Shown: positions 24,432 to 35,400 of the stretch, in pieces | How positions within the stretch are numbered: the stretch's first letter is position 1 | Layout: each line of letters starts with the position of its first letter | Assembly (NCBI RefSeq): GCF_963678635.1 | Contig: NC_087063.1 | Location: 7,036,386-7,100,385 of the forward strand | Origin: Symsagittifera roscoffensis | Taxonomy: Eukaryota; Xenacoelomorpha; Acoela; Convolutidae | Length of the DNA stretch: 64,000 bases | Direction of reading: 5' to 3' | Position numbers and translations under genes: made by a program | The notes under the pieces: generated by a model | The model's database searches: none | The model's input: only the letters and a program-made list of their open reading frames with translations | Told to the model about the DNA's origin: nothing

Positions 24432-24447
24432 ATTTGCTGTGTTTTAG

Positions 24448-24800
24448 ATTTCAAGATCCAACCCGCTCCCTTTTACGAAATATCTTTTGGCACAATGGTG
24501 GCAAAGAGTGAAAATATGCGCAACACCACTGGTACTAATACTGGACTTGATTACCACAACGGAATGGCTTTCACAACGACTGACAGAGACAGAGATCAAG
24601 ACACACGTAGTGGCAACTGTGCTCTACGGTATGGGGGAGGCGGTTGGTGGTATAAAAATTGTCATGAAGCAAATCTGAATGGAAGAATGACTACTTCAGA
24701 TGCAATAGACTGGAACCAAATGGCATTTTATAAGATAGATGATGGTGATCGATGGACAATGCTTTCATCCAGTGAGATGAGAATTATTCGTGTCGGTTGA
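24448..24800 (+). CDS. Fibrinogen-related C-terminal domain, last exon
   Basis: Fibrinogen-related domains (ficolins, tenascins, angiopoietin-like and FREP proteins) bind carbohydrates or partner proteins outside the cell. After a gttttag acceptor the frame reads to TGA at 24,798-24,800 and ends with the hallmark block: [11 protein letters not shown], an acidic calcium-site-like run [32 protein letters not shown], and EMRII near the C-terminus. The two Cys of the final disulfide are present. Only about the last half of the ~220-residue domain is here. The rest would be in upstream exons, possibly in the assembly gap. The exon lies between two copies of a segmental duplication, so it could also be a stranded fragment. 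Confidence 0.8.
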
Positions 24801-25789
24801 ATGGAGGACAAACTAAGACGAGCGAAGATTGCAAGTACATTTGCTCTTGCAATTGAAAAGATCAATTGAATTGAAGCTAACGCACAGAACATCTATAGAA
24901 GAACATTAACTAACCACAAAAGATTGATTGGAACTAATTTCAGACATATCTTCTGGAATCACCGAAACATGTTCAAGTTTATTTCATGAAATTAATATAT
25001 TGATTTATAGATTACTTGCTGAACATTTGAGATTTCAAATAAGATGTACTTTAACTAATTGCTGAAAACATTTTATTTCAAGCTTACATTGAAGGAGAAA
25101 AGCTACTAGTAGTTCAAAAAGTTATTCACAAAAATATATCGCTCGATTTGCTTTTTAATATTATCAATTATCAAGAAAACAACTTTTTTTAAAAGAATCA
25201 CATAAAAAATTATTGATTTTAATTTACTGTAAAACATACTAAGACTGTATAGATAGGATAGGTTGAACATGGTTGGATTCTGTTCAACCTTTGTCATCTG
25301 GGGCTCACTCTGGCTGACTTTGGTCATTGTTGGCGAAGTTTCCGGATCTCGTTAACTTTGATGTCTAAGTTAGCCATAGTGTATGAGTATCATAATCCTT
25401 GACTACCTTGAATTGATTTTTAAAAAAATTGAATTTTTGAAGGCTTAGAGTCAATAAAGATCGCAATAGGTATTTTTTGTTTTCGTCTTTTTAAAAAAAC
25501 TGATTTCATGAAAAAAAGGTTTTCTTCAAAATGTAATCACCTTGTTTTTGATTCGTAATTTCATTAGATGAGCCATTTTCTTTCGACTGACTCGGGATTC
25601 TGTATTTTTGTTTTATAAGGTTAAACTGTTTTAAGATCTACTATTCTTTCGTTTTGTGTTAAAAATTATTAAATATTATTTTTTGACAATCTAAATAGAG
25701 TGGGAAGTGTTGTAAATTGTTTATTTGTGATTGATCTATGTCAATTTTTTCTGCATATTTACATTCTAATTGTGGTGAGGTTTAGTTTT
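24801..25789. other. Spacer between the fibrinogen-related exon and the Ty3 fragment
   Basis: No gene is seen. A perfect 9-bp hairpin (ggttgaaca / tgttcaacc) lies at 25,261-25,289. I could not find an LTR for the neighbouring retroelement. Confidence 0.5.
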
Positions 25790-27740
25790 TTGCGAGATAA
25801 AACTTAATATTTTGTGGTATTTCAACGGTAGTTTTTCGTGTAAGTAGTTCAGGTGGTGTATTTCTACTTATTGTATCTGGTAATGCAAGGTTTCTTCCTG
25901 CTGTCCGATTTATATGTAAGTTTGGAATTTTCATTAGGATTAATTGAAATCTGTTAACTCTTTGGTTTGGATTTATTTTTTGTGTAAAAAAAATATAATT
26001 GGTTTGTGATCTTTAAACAAAACTGTTGGATGTTTTGATCCAAGAATCAAAAATTTATATTCTGTAAGTGTATATTTTATGGCTGTGCATTCTCTCAAAA
26101 GGGTAGAGAGTCGCAGTTCAGCTTGTAAAAATAAGCGAGAGTTTGCTGATATGAGATTCATTTTATTCGTTCCATTGTGTGATTGTAACAATGCTGCGCC
26201 GATGCCAAAATTTGAAGCATCGCACATTGCATAAAATGGTCGATTCGGGTCTGGAATTATATTTGATATTTGTTCTGTTGGAAGTTTTTTGATTTCATCA
26301 AATCGTGTTTGATGTTCTGTTGTCCATTCAAAAGTGTTTTGCTGTCTAAGAATGTTATAGAATGGTCTTAAGTATAATTGCATTTTGTAAATATAATTAC
26401 GTAAGAAATTTAACATTCCAAGGAATTCTTGGATTTTTTTTATTTGTAGGTGGCTGGAGTTTTTCAATTGCATCTATACGTGATTTCGATAGAAATATAG
26501 TACTTCTTTCAATAATATGTCCAAGAAATTTAAAGCGTGTTAAGAAAAATTGTGATTTGTCCGGGCTGCTTTCATGTTTTCGTTTTTTACTTTTTGATGA
26601 TACTGTTTTAAAACTATAAACATTTCATCTTTGGTTTGTGGTTGCATGAAAGCATCGTATAAGTTTGTGATTGCATTCATCTTGAGTATAAGTAGTCTGA
26701 AAATTTTACTCATAAAAGCTGAAAAAGCTGCTGTTCCTATTGATATTCCAAAGAACAATCTATTGAAGTCGTATTGTTGATTTCCAATAACAAATTGTGT
26801 CAATTGTCGTGATTGTTCGTGTAATGGCAATTGATTATATGCACTATTCATATCTGCGGTTCTGAAATATTAACCGTTTATTTTTGTTAGAATTACTTGA
26901 ATGGGTTCAATAGGCCAATTACAATTAGATTCATCAATGAGTGAATTGAGGTATCTAGCGTCTAGACCTATTTTCAGTGATTCTCCTTTAGCTACGATGA
27001 TAACTGAGTTAATAAAGGTGTTTCCTTTTGGTTGTTCTTCTTTATTTAAGGGGAAAAAAATTTCATATTGTTCTAAAATAACAAGTAATCGATTTACTTA
27101 ATCATGTAAGTCAATTGGTACTTTACTTGCTCTTTGTTTTTTAAAATTGCATCAGGTTCAAAAGTAGATGTAATGGTGAATTTATTTTTTCAACGTCAAA
27201 TATAGATGTTGCATAAACTGTTGGGTATTTTAATAATAAATTGGCTATTTTTTAGAATCCGTTCTGTGTTATTCGATAGTGTTGAAAATTAAACATTGTT
27301 AAAAATTTCTGTTGTTCTACTGTATAGTAAGACATTTTAAATATTGGTTTAAAATAAGGCGTTTTTGTGAAACAGTCCGTTTTTATTTTTTGTTAATTAT
27401 TATATTATTTATCGATAATTTTTCATCAAGATTTGTTGATTGACATATATCTAAAATTTTCATATATTGTTGACTTGATATGCTACTTCTTTTGTGGGCG
27501 AAGTTGCTGCATCTGTTTCACAATATCCTAAGAGTCCTAAAGGTAATGTTATTTGGTATGGTGCATTGTTGTATATATATATATAAGCAAACAACAAAAA
27601 CCTGAATATCACCTCCTTGGAAAGATCCATTTTATTTTCAAAATTTGAACTCAATCAAACATGGCAAATTCCTGCGCTACTTGTGCAGATTGTTCCAACA
27701 AAATCATTTTGCTGGGTCTAAATGAAATAAAAGATAAAAA
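25790..27740 (-). pseudogene. Ty3/gypsy-type retrotransposon pol, decayed
   Basis: Read on the minus strand, the segment runs from a pol N-terminal/protease-like region (~27,650-27,300) through reverse transcriptase (~27,110-26,480) to RNase H (~26,240) and a short linker ending near 25,790. Landmarks are ADMNSAYNQLPLHE, the FFGIS region, LGMLNFLRNYIY, and the RNase H start AMCDASNFGIGAALL. Several in-frame stops occur, and at least two frameshifts fall around 26,474-26,540. The RT active-site box near 26,654-26,665 has lost its first aspartate (NLYD). No intact gag, integrase or LTR was found. It is a dead fragment and its upstream end abuts the second segmental duplication. Confidence 0.8.
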
Positions 27741-27774
27741 TAAGAAAATTTAATGGTATTTTTTCGGAAAAATT

Positions 27775-30190
27775 ATTTACGAGAAAAAAAAATGAAATCA
27801 AATAATGCCACAACCTGGGTTAAACTAGCAAAAAAATTCTGTAGTGAACGAGAATCAATGCATACTTTAGCATCGATGAGCAGACCTTGATCAGTGCTAC
27901 TTTAGCACTATTCAGCAGTGAGTTAGCACTGCAAAGACCACAAAATTAGCGACGAACGACCGATGCACCAGCGATGAATAAGCGATAAAATTCCTCGGTG
28001 CGTGAATTACCTGTAGAAAAACACTAAAAATTTTTGATTTAGTGATGACTCTATTTTGTTACAGTTCACAAGCGTTTAAAATAAAATTACAAAAAGATAT
28101 AAAACTTGTTGAATAAAAAAAAATCTGAGCTTTAAATCTGACCATGAAATAATTTTAGCTCATCTAACTCATCAGTAGAAAATTCAATTTCTGTCTAAAA
28201 ATATTTTTGTAATCAAGTCCAAATCAAATTAAGGAGTTATATTGAGGTGTTAACACAACATTTGAATCTATGGACAAAAGCAACAAAAGAAAGCATCGCC
28301 ACCATCGAGCTTTTAAATATTTTTCAGTAGATTTTCAGCTGTGATGTTGAGCAATGATAAGAATTGTTTTGTAGCTATTTACCCTATTGTGAGCTCAAAT
28401 TGAAACTCCCAAGCCATCTTACTACAAAAAACAGATAAATTTTCGCAATTTTTTTGAAAATTGTTTTTTCTGCTTTTATGGCAGCTTTAAAATTGTTTAA
28501 GGTTATGAATTTCAAGATTCGTAACAACAAAAAAGGTTTTTTCAAAATTTCAATTCGGATTTTTCAAATTTTCATTTCACAACAATTATCTCGGAAAATT
28601 TTGTAACGAAACTAATCAATTTTCTGTGAGATAAGAATTAAGGCTTTTCTAAACATTAAATGCAAAAACAAATACTCTTATTATCCGTAATAAACTCATA
28701 AAAAACCTCTATCTAGTTTATAGGTTTATGTTGGATACGGGCAGCAAAACTTTTTTTGATATTAAAAAAAATAACAAAATTAGTAGCTCAAAACATATAC
28801 CAAACATTGCTGATTTATCGCTGATTCATTGCTGTTTTGCTGATTCAGCGTTCATTATAATTGTACTTTTCAGGACTAGGTCATTGCTGAAACTTTGCTG
28901 ACTTATAGCTGAAATGATAAACTACGAAATAACAACGAATCATAATTGACAGTCGATGTTCAAACAGAGCATACCATCATGAGCATTTTCATTGGTCCCT
29001 ATTTTCTGAATGTGAGACTGCTCTCATTGAAAAGGGTGCAACAATGAAAGAACTTATCAGTAGAAAAGAAACATTTCGTATTCCAAATAGATTTTGAGCG
29101 ATAAAAGTCCGCCAAGTTTTTCGAAAACAAAACTTTTTTTGAAAAATTTCTTTTTTGAAATTTTTGGAAGTTTTTCGGGAAATGTTTATCCAAAAATGAC
29201 TGTCTTAAATTATCCTAGTTTTAGCCACCTGAAACTTTAAGCAAAAACTAATATACTATTTTGAAATTTAGTATGGTAATGTTTGTCAATTTATATACGA
29301 CTAAAATTACGAGTCTGATTTTATAAACGGAACAAAGCAGTTATCAACTGAAAATCGTTTGAAACAGTGCGCATTTGATACGCATTTTCTAATAAAATAC
29401 TTCAGAAAAAAAAAGATTATTTTATCTTCTTTTCTTCTCTCATTGATGGATGGTTTTAGATTTAAAAAAAAAACACTGCTCACCAGCTGTTTTGTGAACA
29501 ACAATATTACGAGGCAAAACTGTTCAATAGATTGAAACACAGTTTTGTGTCTGTTATGTTCCTGGAATCCAGAGACAAGTCTTTGAACATGTTCCAAAAT
29601 TTAAGTGAATTCCATTGACAAAATTTCCGTGGGTTGCAGGTAAAACTATCTGTAAAGTAATTTTGTCGGCAAAATAGTTTTGTTGCGAACTTCACAACGA
29701 ACGATGATATGTAAATTGTAAATGGGTTCAGCAATTTTTTGCTGATTCAGCTTGAATTTTGCGGATTACGCTTAAAATTTGCAGAATTCGCTAACAATTT
29801 GCTAATTCCACTTACAATTTGCGGATTCCACGCATAGTTGCAAATTCCACATTAACTTGGATTTACTATTCAAGTTGACATACTGTTCCGGATTCCGCAA
29901 AACTTTTTGGCAGATTCCACAAGTTTTGTTGCAGATTCCGCAAAGTTGCCTCTGTTTGGAACGAGTTTGAGCATTACAGTGTTTTAGATATTTGTCTGTG
30001 GAATTCGAAACAGCAAAGAAGATCGAAGAAGAATAGCAACGTTGCGTCTTACGCGACGAATCTGATTTGGCCTGTTGCCGAACCCCGTTACAGTTCACAA
30101 AGTGCCCAGTTCGGCCTTGTAATGAATAAAAAAATTTCTGCTTCCAATAATCATTAAAAAGCTATTATTTTTGCTTCGATGATCAAGGAG
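27775..30190. repeat. Diverged segmental duplication, copy 2
   Basis: This is collinear with 21,868-24,056 and extends further left (27,775-27,950), where it also matches block C of the array. A gctgatt cluster at 28,800-28,880 mirrors the cagcga cluster at 27,940-27,990. The boundary at about 27,730-27,775 is the edge of the Ty3 fragment. No intact gene is seen. Confidence 0.65.
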
Positions 30191-30743
30191 GAGGAAAAAA
30201 ATGAGACTGTCATTTTAATTGTCGACAATAAGACAAAAAAAAGAAATTGGTTATTTGGTTACTTAACAATTAAACATAAGAAGAAAAAGCTCCAACCAAA
30301 CGACAAAAAATTTGACTTATCTTAGCGCATTTCTGAGATCAACTTTGATAACCTTCGGTTTGAATATATATATAAATCACAAATATTCTTGATCATAAGA
30401 TATAGTTATATATATTCGGTAAGTTTTTAAGAATAAAAATGCAACACAGTTTATCATTTTGGTTTTCAAAAAAAGGTACTTGCCTTCAAGAACGCATAAG
30501 ATGAATTGGATTTTTTTGCATTTTGATTCCTAAAATTTTACGTCTCTATGCCACTGCTACAATTTTTTACAGGTTTTTTTTCTACGTGCTCTTTAAAGTA
30601 AAGCATAATAAACTAGATAATCAATTATTATTTGATCGAAAGCATTTTTAGACAACTGTGTAATTCAATTCAATAGAAGCTATTTATACTGACTCTGTCA
30701 AAAGAAGTTGGGAAGCAATCATTCCCCCATCGTAAGAGGTGAG

Positions 30744-30790
30744 AGGGGGTTGTGGACTGGGAGGGGTGGAAGGCGGGGTAGTGGGCAGGG
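30744..30790 (+). other. G-rich tract with G-quadruplex potential
   Basis: At least six runs of three or more G fall within 47 bp (ggggg, ggg, gggg, gggg, ggg, ggg), separated by 1-9 nt. It sits about 1.7 kb upstream of the proposed ATG at 32,468. It could be structural or simply low-complexity. Confidence 0.5.
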
Positions 30791-31027
30791 CGAGGTGTAG
30801 TGGGCGAATGGCCTTTTTTTATATTATGGCGATGGCACAAAAATAACAGTTTAATAAAAATTTAAACTGCTACAGTCGAGAAATTTATACGTAAAAGTTT
30901 TATGTAGAAATAAACATTTTAGGAAGCGTAATCCGTAGCAACTGCACTGAACATGAAATGAGATAACTTGCAAATCTTGCAAAAACTTGCAAAATTGATC
31001 TATAACCTCCTAGTAATTCCATTACAA

Positions 31028-31232
31028 CTGAATATAATCGATTATATAATGGATTATTTTGAAGCAAAAGAATTATGATTATAATCCATATTTAATGGAT
31101 TATGTTCGATTATTCAGGATTATATTGATATTGAAAATACAGGATTAAAATCCATTTTTGATGAATTATAAACGATTATTTTTTTTATATTTTATGGATA
31201 CTGATTATAAAATGACAATATAATCGATTAAT
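31028..31232. promoter_or_regulatory. Cluster of GGATTA/TAATCC and TAATCGATTA motifs
   Basis: About five GGATTA or TAATCC hexamers (the K50 homeodomain, Otx/Bicoid-type core) and several ATCGATTA-type palindromic homeodomain sites fall in 200 bp of AT-rich sequence. It lies about 1.2 kb upstream of the start of the ten-exon gene. This may be an enhancer, but AT-rich composition alone raises the motif frequency. Confidence 0.3.
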
Positions 31233-31882
31233 ACTCATGGAACTCCTGTGTGGGATCGTTTGAAAACTCTTGATCATTTTTTGAGCCAAAAATTTGGACA
31301 CCACAAAATCATGTAAGCAAAACCAAATTGGATTAAAAATGGATTCTATATGTTTCTAGTATTCCAATTTGCAAATGTCCTAAGATAATTCATACCACAC
31401 TCGGTAGCCAAAGTTTATATCGAAATGTTTTGAAATGATTTGGATGCGTATTTTCAATGCTCTTATAAGATATTTGAAAGCCCTTGCAAAATAACCAGTA
31501 GCTGTCAACTACTGTAAAACTCTGAACACTCAATTTTTCAATTCTCAAGGTGTTGGCTGAGCAATTTCCATTTTCCTTTTTCTGTCAATTTAAATGAAGT
31601 CCCTTTTTGATTTTGATAGTCGATACATAAAGAGTTGAACGTTCAAGAGTTTTATACTTCGTTTCCCAACAAAAATCAAATTATTGTAATAATATTTTTC
31701 GAGTTTATTCTATGAATAGCTTGCTAAGAGAATCCTATTATTTATCTGAATGGAATTTCTGTGGGAAATTTCGTTTCTGGATTTTCGGAGTTTTCGTTAC
31801 TTAGACAGAGTAAATATCAAGTTTTTAGGTTTCATGAAAAATGACTTTGGATTTTGTTAGCTCTTTTTCCCTATGATACCTT

Positions 31883-31927
31883 GTAACGATTACCCCCCTT
31901 TTTTTGCAAAAGGGGGGCATCGTTAAC
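31883..31927. repeat. Short hairpin with C-run/G-run stem
   Basis: Arms gtaacgat, then cccccctttt, face aaaagggggg and atcgttaac across a loop of about 5 nt. It is nearly palindromic and resembles a MITE remnant. Confidence 0.6.
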
Positions 31928-32467
31928 CAGACCCATGACTTTTTGTATTTATAACGACTTAAGCTCCACGGACCGAAAACTTTGTTTGGTTGTCTCAGGC
32001 TAGTCGAAAACCGCGCATTGTGTTCATGTGTTCTTCAAATCTGTCGTCATATGTTTTACATAAGAATTTAAAAAGTTTAAAACAAGTCCAGCTTAATTTG
32101 ATAACTCAGTTAAGATTCTTTTCTGCAGAAAGATATTTGGTCGAAAAAATTACATTTAAGAGTTGATTTAATTGATTGATTTTTGGTCAAAGCGCCTATT
32201 TGTAGTTTAATTTTTCGGTTTTTAAATTACTTGCGTATAGTTATTCTGTTTAAAGTCCCGTTAATCTGATTTGCATGTAATTTCTTAATCTTTCAAAACC
32301 AATTTCAAAATTTCAAAAACATCTATTTGTGTTTACCCATCTTTCATGACTTTGTGTTACTAATTTTATAATTTACTTGAATTTTAGTTGAGCGTAAAGC
32401 TAATTAAAAGAAACAGTTTTGCTCTTCGTAACGGTCTAGAGGGTGTGGAATAAATATCCGATTAATC

Positions 32468-35400
32468 ATGGAATCACGAAGTCAAACGATGACGAGTCCT
32501 CGGAGTCAGAGTGTCCTTGACGGCGCGACACGGGAACAAACGAACACTAGTCTGGCTTGGAGTCCTGTTCCTTCGCCTCTTCTGGTTTGACATCTTTTCC
32601 ATTCATTTTAATCCGTACTGAGCCATACATTAAGCAATTAGTTTTTCTAAGTAAAAAGAAGTTTTATGTTTTTTTCGATACCAGAGTGAAAAGTGACTCA
32701 GAAGCTTAAAATGAGGAAAAAATCGAAATAATCAAGGGATAAATTTTACATATAATTCGTCATTCGACATTTTTATCCGAGGCTTTCAAAATAATTTTAA
32801 GAAGTTAGTAAAAAAGTAAACTCAGAGCTTTTAAAAACACAAAATAGAATTCAATTTTTACCGGAATTTAATATTTATTAGTTTTTTTTGGCGAATTTCT
32901 ACGTTTGTTATTTTTATGATTTCCAATTTTTAGCCGACCGGTCGTCACAATCTTTCTAGAAGCCAACAAACCTATCAGCGTCAATATATTTGGCTGACAA
33001 GCAGTTGACAAGGGGGGGCGTTGCTAAAAATGCCGGAGAAGTTCAGAGGAAATTTGATAATTAGATGCACCATTTATTATAATTGGCTTCTTTTTCTGAA
33101 ATCAAGGATAATCATCTTGCAAGATCAAGCAAGACTATATTTTGCTTGCCAGTATTTGAAGAAAAAGATGGTCATCTTGCAAGAATGCTCCAAAACAAAT
33201 TTTTTGAAAAATTGAATTAGATAACGATAAAGCTGACTTTTTTTAAAGTGTGAAACATATTTCAGAATTCAGATTTCGCATCAGATGTCGATGCTACTTC
33301 GAGTAATGAGAGCGATACTGAAATGATCCCAGCCAAAGAGGTGAGTCTCATTGAAAGCCCTTACTTTCTACAGGGTGGATATTCAACAAACCGCCTCATC
33401 TTCAAACCGCCATATTGTGAAGTCGAAAAAAAAACATCAAAATAACGTAAATTACATCAAATTAGGAAACAATTTCAAATCAACAATGACAATCTATTGT
33501 TATGTTGCGTAAAAATTTTAACTTTAGGCTTGTTGTAATGGAATTATCACCTTTATACAGATATTAACACTTAAAATAGCTCGTTTGAAATATTTCCGGT
33601 TTTTTATTGAAAAAAAAAGCATTTGAATTTTTATAATTATCCTTATTATTGCGTTTCAAAAATTTCAGAACTTTTCCAAGAAAATACAAAAATGGCCATT
33701 CTTAAAATTAAAAAACTCAAGATGTTAGTTTTTGTTGAAATCATAATTTATGACCAATTGGTTATACTCATAGAGTAAATTCAGATAAGGTACACCGTCT
33801 GCTCGTCACGCTATCTTATTTTCGGCCGGATAGATTCGTGCAAATTCTTAGTCTATTACCGATCTTAATCTTACTCTTATATCTCTTGGTTCCAATAGAT
33901 CTAGTGTATACTGGTTTATGCGAGTTAGTTCTTGGTGTTTATCTAGAAGGAGAACAACTGTATTAAAAGTTTTATTTTAATTGTTCTGGTGCTGAAACTA
34001 CAAGTAGTTTCAGCACTTACAAATAAGTGTAAATGTTAGAGATGGAATTTGATTGTTTAGTTATAAAAAAAATTTTATAGTTATTTTCCATCATAAATAT
34101 AATTAGTCTATAAATACTAGTGTAGAACTGGTTCCAGCCATCCGGGGCTTAGAGAGTTTTTAGTTTTTAATTGTTTGATGTAGAGAAGGACGGGTGATGT
34201 AGTTTCTTTTTGAAGTTGCGAGCATTGACTTCTTGGAGAAAAGATAAATGTGGCTGTTTGTGTTTGAAGGAGGAAGAGTGTTTTATTTGTGTTTCAAGAT
34301 GGGTCTCGTTGATCGTGGTAGTCTTGGGGGAGTGTGTCAAGACTTCTGATCGATGCAATGATGTATTGATTTCGCTAAGTTTAGAGCGAGACTACGTGCA
34401 TGGTGAAGTTTGACTTTTCCGTGTGAAGTGCCATGTGACTAGGATCGGTACGTGTAGTCAACATCGAGATAGAAATTGGTCTGGTTTAGAGGTTGTCCTT
34501 TGCTGCGATGTTGAGTCCATACTGTAAATCTTTTGAGGGTAGTGACTTTAGGCAGCAAAGCGAATAGATTTTCAATTACAAAAATGGAATGTAGTTGGGT
34601 TGTCATCTCTTCTGCTGCTCGTTCCTTGGGCTCTAAGAAATGTTAACATACTGCATTTATGGTTCATATATATAATTACTTTTTGTTAATTAAGTTTTAG
34701 TTCTGATTTGTTATTAATTGTTATCGCAAAAGCATTTAACTTTAGTTTGGTTATTTTTTAGGAGTCGCTCAGACTAGAGCAACTCTTGGCAAAAATAGAG
34801 TGTGGATCACAAAGCGTAGTTGTAGCGCGGTGGGTTAGGCCGGCGATAGAGCATGCTCAAGACGTCCCTCTGGTTGGTGAGATCAGGAACGGGGTATTTT
34901 TTTATGGTCTCTTTGTGTAGTGTCTTTTTTTGTGTTCAACCTTTTGTTTAATTTTTATATTTGTTTTTCTCTTTTTTGTTTTGCTTGTGTCTTTTTCTCA
35001 GAAATAGAATCTTTTGGTTGGGTTTTGTCTTTCGATTTTTTATGTTTTATTTGATTGTGGTAAAACTTGAAAGTGGTTTTCAAAAAAAAACAATTTATCC
35101 GGTTTTAGTCTGGTTTTAATCTGATTTGGGTACCGCGGGTTTTTCTTTCTTAGTCATGCTTTTAGTTCGTTGTTTTGTGTCGTTAGTAAGCTGCGTTGGT
35201 CATTTCAGTTTACAATAGAATTCCTTCCAACCGTGTTGGAGAAAAGTTTAAAACATGTGAAATTTAGTTAGAGTTGTTATCAGTGAAAGTTGAAACTTAA
35301 AATTCATTATTTAAACATTTCTTCGTGGGCGCCCTGTGTGATTGTGGAAAGAGTATGTGATTTATGGGCGAGTGATTGACTCAAATTTATTTAAAAAAGC

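Larger units (their letters stand above)
30191..32467. other. Non-coding region upstream of the ten-exon gene
   Basis: No coding exon is seen. Notable sub-features are a G-rich tract (30,744-30,790), a cluster of homeodomain-like motifs (31,028-31,232) and a hairpin (31,883-31,927), each listed separately. Confidence 0.5.
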
